DNA of 64,000 nucleotides, from positions 186,001 to 250,000 of the forward strand of contig JADKFU010000004.1 of the NCBI GenBank assembly GCA_016717285.1. Direction: 5' to 3'. Position 1 is the first letter of the stretch. Every line of letters begins with the position of its first letter. The notes beneath the pieces are model-generated. The model searched no databases, had not been told where the DNA came from, and worked only from the letters and a program-made list of their open reading frames with translations. Shown in pieces: positions 1 to 8,636 of the stretch. The position numbers and the translations under genes are program-made. The stretch is from Chitinophagaceae bacterium. GTDB taxonomy: Bacteria; Bacteroidota; Bacteroidia; Chitinophagales; UBA10324.

Positions 1-53
1 GCTAATTTTCCCAAAACCAATCAATCCCATCCCTATCCCTAAATCCTCAAATC

Positions 54-236
54 ATGACCCACCCATTTTTCAAAGTCCCCTCCTACGAAGAAGTATCCGA
101 CGCCGCAAAACCCGTTTTCGATCAGTACATCAAATTAACGGGCCGCATGCCGAACCTGTATGCTACCATCGGCTATTCGGCGAATGCGCTGAGCTCTTAC
201 ATGGCTTTTGTGCAGCGTCACTGGTGCACCGACTGA
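54..236 (+). pseudogene. truncated carboxymuconolactone decarboxylase / AhpD-like protein
   Basis: The first 53 or so residues read like the N-terminus of the carboxymuconolactone decarboxylase (AhpD-like) family: an FFKVPSYEEV start, then GRMPNLYATIGYSANAL. Intact members have well over 100 residues and carry the redox CxxC further downstream, which is absent here. After SYMAFVQ the frame runs into a dispersed hairpin repeat (about 213 onward), which supplies the last residues RHWCTD and the stop. The 3' part of the gene is not found within the window, so this is a remnant cut by repeat insertion or deletion. A peroxidase-type role applies only to the ancestral gene. The family call rests on N-terminal similarity alone. 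Confidence 0.7.
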
Positions 237-590
237 GCTTTTGGATTTTTAATCCATTTCCATAATTCCAAAAATTTAACGGCGTAGTCATAAGGGCGGG
301 TTTAAAATCCCTTTGCTCAATAGACACGGATTACAAATCATAGGTGTTCGAAACCTTTGAAAGCCTTTACTGGCATGGATTACAATGATCCTTTCAGCGA
401 ATAAAATTGAAGGTTAAATTAAACATGAATTGTCCTTTAAACGTTTTTCACTCTGCAAAATAATCAGCGTCATAATCAGAACGGAACACTTACTTCAAAC
501 TAAGTTCCTGTGAAAAGAGCTACGATGTATATTGGATAAGGCTTTGATGATGTTTCGAACGCTTGTGATTACAAATCCGCGCCAACGAGA
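213..590 (+). repeat. dispersed hairpin repeat, split by a MITE-like insert
   Basis: The stretch 240-339 (TTGGATTTTTAATCCA, then GGGCGGGTTTAAAATCCC, then ACACGGATTACAAATC) closely matches 5866-5970 and 10210-10275. The continuation of that element (GATTACAAATCCGCGCCAACGAGA) resumes only at 567-590. The element is therefore interrupted by 340-566. The short GGATT..AATCC palindromes are the hallmark of this repeat family, which recurs at 5.8, 10.2, 50.2 and 51.3 kb. Confidence 0.75.
340..566. mobile_element. MITE-like insertion, 227 bp, with 11-bp flanking direct repeats
   Basis: The insert is bounded by the 11-bp direct repeat GATTACAAATC at 329-339 and 567-577. Its ends are imperfect inverted repeats: left ATAGGTGTTCGAAAC, and right, on the opposite strand, ACAAGCGTTCGAAAC, matching at 12 of 15 positions and followed on both sides by AAAGCC a few bases in. 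It has no ORF. The 11-bp duplication equals that of the IS4-family element at 34604-35911, whose ends begin ACTAGCGTT. A non-autonomous IS4-related element is the best explanation. Confidence 0.65.
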
Positions 591-688
591 CATAATCCTT
601 TTTGATTATCAATATTAATTCAGTTAGAAACACCTCCATGTTTTTGTTAAAAAAATTCCATGTTATTATTATTTTTCAGGATCGTAAT

Positions 689-696
689 TATATTTG
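689..696 (+). promoter_or_regulatory. putative Bacteroidota -7 element
   Basis: TATATTTG matches the Bacteroidota sigma-A -7 consensus TAnnTTTG. Transcription would start near 702, upstream of the ATG at 727 but downstream of the alternative ATG at 694, which supports the later start. I see no clear -33 TTTG at normal spacing. Confidence 0.4.
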
Positions 697-726
697 TCAG
701 GATTTATCATATTAAAACTGCCTAAC

Positions 727-1767
727 ATGACCTATCTTAAAAATTATTTCTTAGCCTCCCTGCTGTTGTTAACCACCGTAACACTCTCCCGCGCACAAAT
801 GGGAATGGGCAAGCCGGAAGAGATTGCCGAGTTAAAGAAGCGAAAGCTCATCGTCATACTGGAGGAGCCGTCTCAAAAAGTAATTGACAAACTGAAGAAA
901 AAAGGAAAATCGGCTTATATCGATGACTATAAAGCCGCCGTTGAAGAATTCAACAATAATCTAAAGGCCATGATGGAGGAAAACTGGACCTACCACGAAA
1001 CGTGGGAATACAAATCATCTTCAACGGCTGAGGCATTAAAAAAAGCAAAGAACAAACAATATGCGGTTATATGGATTGCTGCAGTCAGCGCAACATCCAA
1101 CGGTGCAAGTTACACGGCCGGATTAAACTGGAGCTATTCCGATGTGAAGGAAGGCGTGGAAGAAAGCAAAGAAGGGAGTCGTGACCTTTCGTCAACAGCT
1201 TTATTTATAGTGGCACTCAGTGAAGAGTTTTTAAAAGTACCGGTTTTCCAGATTGGAATGCCACGGGATTTCCCATTAAAGGCCGACCTCCTGTTTGCCA
1301 TTAAATCAACCATCTGGTACATGGATGCCCGCCTGAGCGATGCGAAGACCGGTGACTTAAAAGACATTATAAAGAACAATGGGAGCAGGCTTAAAACATA
1401 TACTTTGTTTATCAATAAAGAAGACTTGGGTAAAAATGTAACTGCATCGGTTATTAAATCCGCCTACCCTTATGCAGCTAAAATTTTAGAGCCTGCGCAA
1501 TTTGACGATCAGGTGATCGCACAGGCAGAGAAAACTGCTATTCTTGTAATTGTTCCGATGATGAGTACCAATAGTCATGGATCTACAATGGCCTATGTTC
1601 CTTACGTAATGGATGTGAAATCGGGTGAATTACTTTCTTATGTGATGCCTTCAGCAGGATCTTATATGACAGCTATGAGCGGGGTTTCAGGGTTGGGAAA
1701 CCCTTACGTCACAGAAAGGGTGATGAAAGAGGTTAAAGAAGATGCGGAACGGGTGCAAAAAAAATAA
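727..1767 (+). CDS. secreted protein of unknown function
   Basis: About 346 residues with a clear signal peptide (MTYLKNYFLASLLLL through SRAQ). The in-frame ATG at 694 would place 11 extra residues before the signal peptide and overlaps a -7 promoter motif, so 727 is chosen. The mature part begins lysine- and glutamate-rich, then shows alternating hydrophobic stretches that suggest an alpha/beta fold. No catalytic motif is recognised. Near the C-terminus a segment (KTAILVIVPMMSTN, then YVPYVMDVKSGELLSYVM) faintly recalls the C-terminus of the M48 protease 160 bp downstream (CFMGVAGIKEK, then VTLVADANTGQFKMKYI). The two may share a domain. It is probably periplasmic or outer-membrane associated. 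The function is unknown. Confidence 0.75.
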   Translation: MTYLKNYFLASLLLLTTVTLSRAQMGMGKPEEIAELKKRKLIVILEEPSQKVIDKLKKKGKSAYIDDYKAAVEEFNNNLKAMMEENWTYHETWEYKSSSTAEALKKAKNKQYAVIWIAAVSATSNGASYTAGLNWSYSDVKEGVEESKEGSRDLSSTALFIVALSEEFLKVPVFQIGMPRDFPLKADLLFAIKSTIWYMDARLSDAKTGDLKDIIKNNGSRLKTYTLFINKEDLGKNVTASVIKSAYPYAAKILEPAQFDDQVIAQAEKTAILVIVPMMSTNSHGSTMAYVPYVMDVKSGELLSYVMPSAGSYMTAMSGVSGLGNPYVTERVMKEVKEDAERVQKK

Positions 1768-1925
1768 TCCGGATTGATTCACCTTACCTTATGCATTGAA
1801 AGAATCTATCTTTTCAATGTTGTCAGATTGGCCTGATGCAGGGCGGAAAAGCGAAATTTTTAGAATTATTTCCAGGCCATCTTTTAAAATTCTGAAATCA
1901 TATTCATCCTTCATACACCCCTAAA

Positions 1926-4148
1926 ATGAAAAGTATTCTTTTTCTGATCTGTGCGCTCATGGTAAATCATGCGTGTTCCCAGGATTTCAGTCATTACACT
2001 TCCCTGAAATGCGAGGGCAACATTCCGGATGATTTTACGATGCTTTCCAGCAAAAAATTCGAATCCTCAAAAAGTTCGATATCTAAAAATGATAACCGTA
2101 AAACCCGAAAGGCAAAAGAGGTCTTTTACCTTGAAACAAGTTTTGGAATCGATGAAATGCTGCAAAGCGGCCTTATCCTCTTTAATGATACGGTGTCGCG
2201 TTATGTAAACAGGGTAGCTGACGAATTGCTGAAGAAGGATCCTGACCTTCGTAAGAAGATCAGGATTTACACATTGAAATCTTCAAATGTGAATGCTTTT
2301 TCCACACCAAGCGGAATCATTTTCGTTTGTACCGGCCTGATCGCAAGGTTAAACAATGAGGCAGAACTTGCTTTTATATTATCTCACGAAATCGTGCATT
2401 ATCAAAAGCACCATTCGATGAAACAATACATCACCAACAAGGAGATTGAAAAAGGGAAAGGTATCTATAAGAAAATGGATTATGATGAAAGCCAAATGGC
2501 TTCTTATAAATTTTCAAAATCGCAGGAGCTTGATGCTGACAAAGGTGGCTGGGCTATTTTTCAAAAATCTTCCTATTCCAAAAGCATAGTAAACAGCACG
2601 ATGGATCTGCTGCTGTATTCTTACCTGCCTTATGAAGACAAGGAAGTGCCTTTTTCCAAATTTGAAGATCACAATTACAGCTTTCCAAAAGATTATTTCC
2701 CCGATTCTATTAAAGCAATTGCTCCTGAAGATGATTACGATGATGATTATTTTACACATCCGAATGTAAAAACCCGGCGAGCTGCGCTTCTCAAGCTGGC
2801 AACTGATTCCACCGGAGGAAGTTTATTCATTTTAAATGAAGATGGCTTAAGGCAGGTGAAGAAAATCTGTCGCTACGAAAACTGTGTGCAGATGCTCCGC
2901 ACAGGTCGCTACGCTGAAGCGATTTATAGTGCAAACCTGCTGATGCAGGAGGACGGCGAAAGTTATTTCCTTAAAATGGTGATTGCAAAAGGATTGTACG
3001 GCATTGCGAAGTATAAGAATTACGGCGCATACAATGATATCGCAAGTGACTTTGATAAGACAGCAGGGTACATGTACGAAACAGCGTACTTTTTTTATAT
3101 GCTTCCACAAATTGAAGCGAATGTGCTTGCGCTCAGGTATGTTGGAGATCTGAAAAATGAATTTCCGGAGGATGGTGAAATAAAAGCCATGTACAACGGC
3201 CTCGTGTCAGATCTCGTTAATCACAATGAACGGAACTCCGAAGATTTTTTCCTTGCGTTTAATGATGTTCCAGATTCAGTGATTGTCAAAGCAGACACAG
3301 TGCCACGACAAAAACCCAAGAAATTAAAAGGGGTAGATACACGTGAATTCGCCTATACCTATTCAAGGCCCGTTAAAAAGGAAACCGACCAATCAAATGA
3401 TTATTATAAGTATGCCTTTGTAAGTCTTTTTGCAAATTCGGATTTGAAAAAAGATATGGAGAACAGTAAAATCATTGAGCAGCATATCAGTAAGAAAGAA
3501 GCCAGGAAACAAGAGCGGGTGGAAGCACGTGAAGTTAAAAATGGTGTCTCGCTCGGTATGAATAAAGTATTGTTTATCGCACCGTTCTATGCTAAATGGA
3601 CCGATACGCGCAAGATACATGAGCGGTACATTGCTTCTGAAGCAGCAAAAATAGATCTGGTAGAAAAGATCCGGCATTCAGCCAGTGCCGTTCAGCTGGA
3701 ATATGAGATGCTCGATGGAAAATTGCTTGGTTTTTCAGAAACTGAAAAGTTCAATGATCTTTCCATTATCAAGACATGGCTGGATGAGAAATTGAACCAT
3801 GAAGAAATGGAAATGGAGGCAACCAATACCATCGCTTTCCGGGAAGTGATGCAGAAATACGGTACAGAAAATCTTTGTTTCATGGGAGTAGCCGGTATTA
3901 AAGAAAAACATACCAACCGAGGAGCAATGCTTGCCCTTAGCATATTGTTTTATCCTATGCTTCCTTATGGGATCTATTATTTCGTTCACCCTGCTAACTC
4001 CACTTATTTTGTTACCCTGGTGGCAGATGCCAACACCGGGCAATTCAAAATGAAATATATAAATTATGTAAAAGCAGGAGATGGCAATCCTATTCAGAAC
4101 AGCAACATTTACTATATCATGCAACAAATGAAAAGACAACCCAAATGA
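1926..4148 (+). CDS. secreted M48-family zinc metalloprotease with long C-terminal extension
   Basis: 740 residues. A signal sequence ends near ACSQ (residues 16-19), which could be an atypical lipoprotein site. The zinc motif HEIVH is at residues 154-158. The downstream glutamate ligand lies in SQELDADKGGW (E201), as in M48 peptidases of the BepA/LoiP type. The preceding NAFSTPSGIIFVCTGL segment is also typical of that family. The remaining 500 or so residues, including a probable helical-repeat middle and a C-terminal domain with a hydrophobic hairpin near 675-700, are not part of the standard catalytic domain. Its stop overlaps the next start (ATGA at 4145), which implies translational coupling. 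A role in envelope protein quality control is inferred. The extension's role is unknown. Confidence 0.88.
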   Translation: MKSILFLICALMVNHACSQDFSHYTSLKCEGNIPDDFTMLSSKKFESSKSSISKNDNRKTRKAKEVFYLETSFGIDEMLQSGLILFNDTVSRYVNRVADELLKKDPDLRKKIRIYTLKSSNVNAFSTPSGIIFVCTGLIARLNNEAELAFILSHEIVHYQKHHSMKQYITNKEIEKGKGIYKKMDYDESQMASYKFSKSQELDADKGGWAIFQKSSYSKSIVNSTMDLLLYSYLPYEDKEVPFSKFEDHNYSFPKDYFPDSIKAIAPEDDYDDDYFTHPNVKTRRAALLKLATDSTGGSLFILNEDGLRQVKKICRYENCVQMLRTGRYAEAIYSANLLMQEDGESYFLKMVIAKGLYGIAKYKNYGAYNDIASDFDKTAGYMYETAYFFYMLPQIEANVLALRYVGDLKNEFPEDGEIKAMYNGLVSDLVNHNERNSEDFFLAFNDVPDSVIVKADTVPRQKPKKLKGVDTREFAYTYSRPVKKETDQSNDYYKYAFVSLFANSDLKKDMENSKIIEQHISKKEARKQERVEAREVKNGVSLGMNKVLFIAPFYAKWTDTRKIHERYIASEAAKIDLVEKIRHSASAVQLEYEMLDGKLLGFSETEKFNDLSIIKTWLDEKLNHEEMEMEATNTIAFREVMQKYGTENLCFMGVAGIKEKHTNRGAMLALSILFYPMLPYGIYYFVHPANSTYFVTLVADANTGQFKMKYINYVKAGDGNPIQNSNIYYIMQQMKRQPK

Positions 4149-4918
4149 AAAAGATATTTTACCTCATTTCACTGCTGATACTGGGCAACAGCAACCTGCA
4201 TGCGCAGCAGGTACCCGGTTATATGGGCAAGCGGTTTACCGTGGCTTATTATGCAACCATGTTTCCGAACTTTAATTCTGAATCTTACAATAAAGATTTC
4301 AATGACGAAAATCGCATTACACTCAATCTCCGCAATAATATTGAAGGCGAATATGTGCTGACAAGAAATATAAGCGTGGGTGCCGATTTCAGGTTTCTTA
4401 AAACGGGATCGCCGATTGAAATCCGGAATCATATTGTATCGGAACCTGAAAATTATCCTGTAGTGGATGGCTGGATGAATGTAAAAAGTTCAATGGCAGG
4501 TGTTCATGCCACTTTCTTCAAATGGCAAAAGGGGTTCATAGCTCCACTCGGAGGATATACCAAGCTTGGATTAAACTACATGGTCAGCAATGGTGAAATC
4601 GGTACCACCGGTGAATCTCCTGCTTCTTCTCAATATATCAGGTATGCTTATGAACCCATCAAGTCATTTGTTCTTATAGTGGGAGCCGGCTATCAGAATG
4701 TAATCTTCAAACGTATGACCTTTAACCTGGGAGTAGAATGCGGAATTAATTCAAAAGGATGGAGACCGCTGATACAAAACAGTTTCGAAGAAGGGAATAT
4801 TAATGATCAATATGATACTGAAGAAGGAATCCAGGATGGCATTGATGCGATCAATCAGCGCCTTACCTCCATGCTTATATTGAATGTAAATGCTGGTCTC
4901 GGATTTATTGTTTTCTGA
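4145..4918 (+). CDS. secreted or outer-membrane protein coupled to the M48 protease
   Basis: 257 residues with a signal peptide (MKKIFYLISLLILGNSNLHA). The mature protein is rich in aromatic and glycine residues with alternating polar and hydrophobic segments (for example FVLIVGAGYQNVIFKRMTFNLGVECG and LILNVNAGLGFIVF at the very C-terminus). This is typical of a small outer-membrane beta-barrel, and the terminal phenylalanine fits a Bam signal. The start codon overlaps the stop of the upstream M48 gene by 4 bases, so the two are probably co-translated and functionally linked. No named family is recognised. Confidence 0.8.
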   Translation: MKKIFYLISLLILGNSNLHAQQVPGYMGKRFTVAYYATMFPNFNSESYNKDFNDENRITLNLRNNIEGEYVLTRNISVGADFRFLKTGSPIEIRNHIVSEPENYPVVDGWMNVKSSMAGVHATFFKWQKGFIAPLGGYTKLGLNYMVSNGEIGTTGESPASSQYIRYAYEPIKSFVLIVGAGYQNVIFKRMTFNLGVECGINSKGWRPLIQNSFEEGNINDQYDTEEGIQDGIDAINQRLTSMLILNVNAGLGFIVF

Positions 4919-5080
4919 TCGGCAGAGTGATACCTGCTATGATCATTTCAGTTCTCGTGCGCTGTTTTTGATATTTCTTATTCTTATCATTACTTCTCCT
5001 TCATTCTACTACCTGCAGTTTGTTTCTTTGCTGAATGCACGCGATTTCAATTTTAGTCTGTTTGTTGCGCAGCAAAATTA

Positions 5081-5512
5081 TTAATCAACCTTTTTACCTC
5101 TGAACACATCGCTGTGAGCAGTGGTGTGAGAGCCACCATACCATTTCGAGTATTCAATGCTGTCATTGGCAGGATAGTAGCAAAACAATGAACCGTTATA
5201 AGGACTGCCCGGATAAAGGCCATCAATGGTGAAGTACCAACAGGCACTGTCCGGTTGCAAATAGGTGCACCACGAAAGCGCGTCTCCATTAAAATTGATA
5301 ACGGAATCTTTTCCGATCGGATCCAGGTAAATGGTAACATGAGTGGTAGTGCTGTTGAAATTGCCATCAACTGAATCGTAGTGTGTTTTTTCAAAATAAT
5401 ATTCATCCATGTTGAGGAATGGATCAACTTTATCATCCTTTTTACAACTTCCTGAAATGAGCAAAACGACAAGGAGCGTAAGGGACTTGAACAAATATCC
5501 GGAGTGTTCCAT
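5081..5512 (-). CDS. small lipoprotein of unknown function
   Basis: 143 residues. The N-terminus has a short hydrophobic stretch ending in the lipobox LISGSC, followed by KKDDKVDPF, a charged tether typical of Bacteroidota lipoproteins. The remainder has no motif I recognise, but contains several tyrosine and tryptophan residues and reads as a beta-rich domain (WYFTIDGLYPGSPYNGSLFCYY). The gene converges on the M48 operon. A TAACTTTG -7 element lies just upstream of the start. Function is unknown. Confidence 0.75.
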   Translation of the reverse strand: MEHSGYLFKSLTLLVVLLISGSCKKDDKVDPFLNMDEYYFEKTHYDSVDGNFNSTTTHVTIYLDPIGKDSVINFNGDALSWCTYLQPDSACWYFTIDGLYPGSPYNGSLFCYYPANDSIEYSKWYGGSHTTAHSDVFRGKKVD

Positions 5513-5531
5513 AAAAAATAATATTATGAAG

Positions 5532-5539
5532 CAAAGTTA
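5532..5539 (-). promoter_or_regulatory. putative -7 element for the lipoprotein gene
   Basis: On the minus strand the sequence is TAACTTTG, a full match to TAnnTTTG, about 20 bases upstream of the ATG. The leader would be about 14 nt. No convincing -33 element is seen. Confidence 0.4.
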
Positions 5540-5837
5540 ATATTTTATTCGCACTACCCGTATGAATGAACAGTGGTGGGTGTACCACAAATCCCATAAG
5601 GTTATTGAACAATCTATGGGTTTGTGTTTTGATAGAAAGTCGGAAACAAGTGAACGTCACCCTATGGCCCTTCAAGGGCAATGTCGTTTAGTTAAGCTCA
5701 TTTTTAGAACTAAACCGGAAATTGTTTTATGCTACTAAGCAGATTAGTCGTGTATTCTAAGGTTCCACCAAGCATTTTCTGTAATTTTTTTTCAGGCAGC
5801 ATGAAGATGCATTTGAACATAGGGTGTTTCCCCCGTT

Positions 5838-6075
5838 GGTCCGGATATGCGACTGCGCTGGTCGGGATTTTTAATCCATTTACCTTCCTCATCATTCCAA
5901 AAAATTAAGGTCATACTCATAAGGGCGGGATTAAAATCCCTTTGCTCAGTAGACACGGATTACAAATCCGCGCCAACGAGAGTTTATTGGATTAATAAAT
6001 CCAACAGCAAAGAAATGTGCTATAATAATTTCTGACCAACGTAAGGTCAACCTCAAACTGCTGCACCTGTAGCTT
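5838..6075 (+). repeat. hairpin repeat block, including segment A (5907-6075) shared with 10207-10374
   Basis: The block starts with a unit (CCGTTGGTCCGGATATG, GCGCTGGTCGGGATTTTTAATCC) found twice at 51241-51454. It continues into segment A from 5907: GGGCGGGATTAAAATCCC, ACACGGATTACAAATCCG, CGCCAACGAGAG, then TGCACCTGTAGCTT. Segment A recurs nearly identically at 10207-10374, there placed after the transposase copy instead of before it. The palindromes all have GGATT/AATCC arms around A/T-rich centres. Confidence 0.85.
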
Positions 6076-6723
6076 CAGCCTCTGGTTGGTGTTTTCACCA
6101 ACCAGCGTTAGAACGGTTGGTTTAGTCATCCTTCATTCATATCTTTCGTCGTCCCATATCCCTTTGTCTGATTGGATAGCTATATCAAATTTTTTACTGC
6201 AACAATTTTAAACTGGCAAAATCTTTTAAAGCCAGATAAATATAAACAGATCATTGTCGATAGCATGAAGTTTTTAGTGAATGACAAACGCGTTTGGATC
6301 TATGGTTTTGTGATCATGCCAAATCACCTGCATATTCTCTGGCGATTGCAGGAAGGATTTACACAAGAAAAGGTTCAACGCGATTTTCTAAAATTCACGG
6401 CACAAAAAATCAAATTTGACCTGCTTGAAAAACATCCGCAGGTACTTCCTTATTTTAAGTCGACACAAAGTGACAGGGAATATCATTTCTGGGAACGAAG
6501 GCCCTACACTTCGACAATACACAACAGGCCGGTGATGGAGCAGAAACTGGATTACATTCATCATAACCCTGTTGTAGAAAAATGGAAATTGGTTGAGAAG
6601 CCGGAAGACTACTATTATTCCAGCGCAAGGTATTACTTACTTAATGAGGTAAGATTTGATTTAATAACCCATTATATGGAACATCTATGAGGAGGTCGGT
6701 GAAAACACCGACCACAGGCTGAA
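6073..6723 (+). mobile_element. RAYT element copy 1 (segment B) with REP-like ends
   Basis: A 651-bp unit about 99% identical to 9559-10208. The left end is CTTCAGCCTCTGGTTGGTG and the right end, read on the minus strand, begins TTCAGCCTGTGGTCGGTG, so the ends are imperfect inverted repeats. Each end is itself a perfect 8-bp-stem hairpin with a four-base loop: GGTTGGTG-TTTT-CACCAACC on the left and GGTCGGTG-AAAA-CACCGACC on the right. This is the layout expected for a REP pair flanking a REP-associated tyrosine transposase. Confidence 0.85.
6172..6690 (+). CDS. REP-associated tyrosine transposase (Y1/HUH family), TTG start
   Basis: 172 residues of the IS200/Y1 transposase superfamily. The HUH metal-binding motif is MPNHLHILW (H52 and H54). 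The C-terminal half carries the conserved HFWERRPY and LDYIHHNPV motifs typical of Bacteroidota RAYTs. Family members nick single-stranded REP hairpins, and both flanks here carry such hairpins. The ORF opens with TTG because one extra T (GATTGG, against GATGG in copy 2) destroys the ATG. No other start gives a full-length protein, so translation may be weak. Unlike copy 2, this reading frame has no internal stop. I did not assign the catalytic tyrosine. Confidence 0.8.
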   Translation: MDSYIKFFTATILNWQNLLKPDKYKQIIVDSMKFLVNDKRVWIYGFVIMPNHLHILWRLQEGFTQEKVQRDFLKFTAQKIKFDLLEKHPQVLPYFKSTQSDREYHFWERRPYTSTIHNRPVMEQKLDYIHHNPVVEKWKLVEKPEDYYYSSARYYLLNEVRFDLITHYMEHL

Positions 6724-6923
6724 TAAGCTGCTATGAATGCACGAATACAATTGAAAGCGAATCGCAGCAGACTTTGCCATGCTGAACACAAACTATTTTT
6801 TCACATCAAGTTCTTTTGAAAATGACATTGATAGTTAGATAAGTGATGCCATCAACAAATGTATAGAATCAGTCCTCGTCGTTCCACCCTTGTCTTTAAG
6901 ACCAGGCAATGGCACTATTTCCA

Positions 6924-8636
6924 TTACTCTACAATCAATTTCTGATTTTCGATTTCATTCAACCCAACCATTCTCACAAAATAAATTCCTTTCGGAAGAT
7001 TCTTCACATAAACTCGTACTGATTGACTGCCTTCATCCATATCCGCATCAACCAATGATTTAACTGCTCTCCCATTTGTGTCAAATATCTTAATGCTGAT
7101 GTGTGATGATTGCGGTAAGCTGAATTGCAGAGTAACCTGGTCGCTTGCAGGGTTCGGATAGAGTTGAAGGGATGTTTTTTGCCCGGCTGCTTCATTACCC
7201 ATGCGAAGCGGAGTGATGAATGTTTCATTCGGTGACCATGGGGACGTGTTTACCGGAGATACCGAGCACAATGTTCTCACACTCCATTTGTATTGAACAC
7301 CTCCGGCTAAGCCGGTAATTTTCTTATATAGGTTGGTGGAATTTTTTATGATCCAGTTATTACTACCGGTAGTACTATAACGAATTTTATATCCATAAGC
7401 ACTTGCAACTGCATCCCATTTAAGTTTAGCACTTGAATCGGTCACCAGGCTCGAAAGGAGATTTGCAGGATACATTACATCATCCGTTATTCCATTACAA
7501 TCATCATCCAGGCCACCGCAAATCTCTGTAGTTCCAGGATGGATGGCTGCAACTGCATCATTACAATCAGTGCTGCCATAAACATAGCCGACCGGTGCAA
7601 TACAATCCGGTGTAAATAAAATGTCCGATGCATTACCATAACTATCACCATCCGCATCAGCATAAACCATGAAGCTCTTGCAATCAGGAGTGTATTCCCA
7701 AAAATCATTTTCAAAACCTCCCAATCCAATATATCCTTTAGTACCAATTGAAAATCCGGATGCACCAGCTCTTGCTGCCCCTCCGAAATCAGTTTTTTGA
7801 GTCCATGAATTTGTAACAGGATCGTATTCCCAGAAATCTTTTCTTACATATAAACCATCCATTCCGGTTCCTATATACCCTTTGTTACCTATGGAAAATG
7901 CCGTTGCATACGTTCTTTCATCTCCTTCGAAATCCGCTTTTTGTGTCCATGTATCCGTTACAGGATCATATTCCCATAAACTATTCGAAGTCCAGGCTCC
8001 GGTTCCAAGATATCCTTTATTGCCGATGGAAAACCCCACAGCGGCATACGATCCATTGATTGAAAAAGTAGTTATTTGATTCCATGAATCTGTAGCGGGA
8101 TCATACTTCCAAAAATCAGATGTAGAAAATACACCACCATTAGATGACGAACCTTTGCCCGTTCCAATATACCCGTAATTACCGATCGAAAATCCTATGG
8201 CCTCTTGTCGGGGGGCGCCGCCTAAATCGGCTTTTTCTGTCCAGATATTGGTTACCGGATCATATTCCCAGAAATCGTTAGTAAGATCCGGATCAGTATT
8301 CGAACCATGCCAACCGGTTCCTACATATCCTTTATTGCCGATAGAAAAACCTACGGCGCGGCCCCTGACTCCACCACCGAAATTTGCTTTTTGCGTCCAT
8401 AAATTTGTCAAAGGATTATACTCCCACCAATCGCTTGATAAACTATAATCTCCTAATCCCATGTATCCTTTATTTCCAATGGAAAATGCTACGCCACACT
8501 CTCTTGGCAAGCCTCCAAAATTTGCTTTTTGTGTCCATGTATCTGCCCTGCTATCAGTACTTCCGGCAATTGTTAAAACCATAATGAGCACCGTTATGCA
8601 AATGATCTGGCGGGTAATTCCATTACATAATTTCAT
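6924..8636 (-). CDS. secreted kelch-repeat protein with MopE-like, Fn3 and type IX sorting domains
   Basis: 570 residues from the chosen ATG, which directly precedes a signal peptide (MKLCNGITRQIICITVLIMV). The upstream in-frame ATG at 8672 adds 12 non-signal residues. Residues 30-330 or so hold about six kelch-type repeats (FSIGNKGYIGTG followed by DFWEYDPVTNTWTQKADF), predicted to form a beta-propeller. Next come a DADGDSYGN / DCNDAVAAIHPGTTEICGG segment like the MopE-type metal-binding motif, a fibronectin III-like domain ending in WSPNETFITP, and a type IX sorting tail (LQLYPNPASDQVTLQFS to GIYFVRMVG). It is a likely SprA cargo, exported and anchored or released at the surface. It lies between the two RAYT copies. 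The ligand is unknown. Confidence 0.88.
   Translation of the reverse strand: MKLCNGITRQIICITVLIMVLTIAGSTDSRADTWTQKANFGGLPRECGVAFSIGNKGYMGLGDYSLSSDWWEYNPLTNLWTQKANFGGGVRGRAVGFSIGNKGYVGTGWHGSNTDPDLTNDFWEYDPVTNIWTEKADLGGAPRQEAIGFSIGNYGYIGTGKGSSSNGGVFSTSDFWKYDPATDSWNQITTFSINGSYAAVGFSIGNKGYLGTGAWTSNSLWEYDPVTDTWTQKADFEGDERTYATAFSIGNKGYIGTGMDGLYVRKDFWEYDPVTNSWTQKTDFGGAARAGASGFSIGTKGYIGLGGFENDFWEYTPDCKSFMVYADADGDSYGNASDILFTPDCIAPVGYVYGSTDCNDAVAAIHPGTTEICGGLDDDCNGITDDVMYPANLLSSLVTDSSAKLKWDAVASAYGYKIRYSTTGSNNWIIKNSTNLYKKITGLAGGVQYKWSVRTLCSVSPVNTSPWSPNETFITPLRMGNEAAGQKTSLQLYPNPASDQVTLQFSLPQSSHISIKIFDTNGRAVKSLVDADMDEGSQSVRVYVKNLPKGIYFVRMVGLNEIENQKLIVE

Noticed and set aside
330..370. tRNA-like GGTTCGAA sequence
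   Set aside because: GTTCGAAAC here is the end of a MITE; no cloverleaf can be drawn around it.
4890..5084. 64-residue plus-strand reading frame
   Set aside because: It overlaps the end of the coupled outer-membrane protein in another frame, and its product lacks any recognisable motif.
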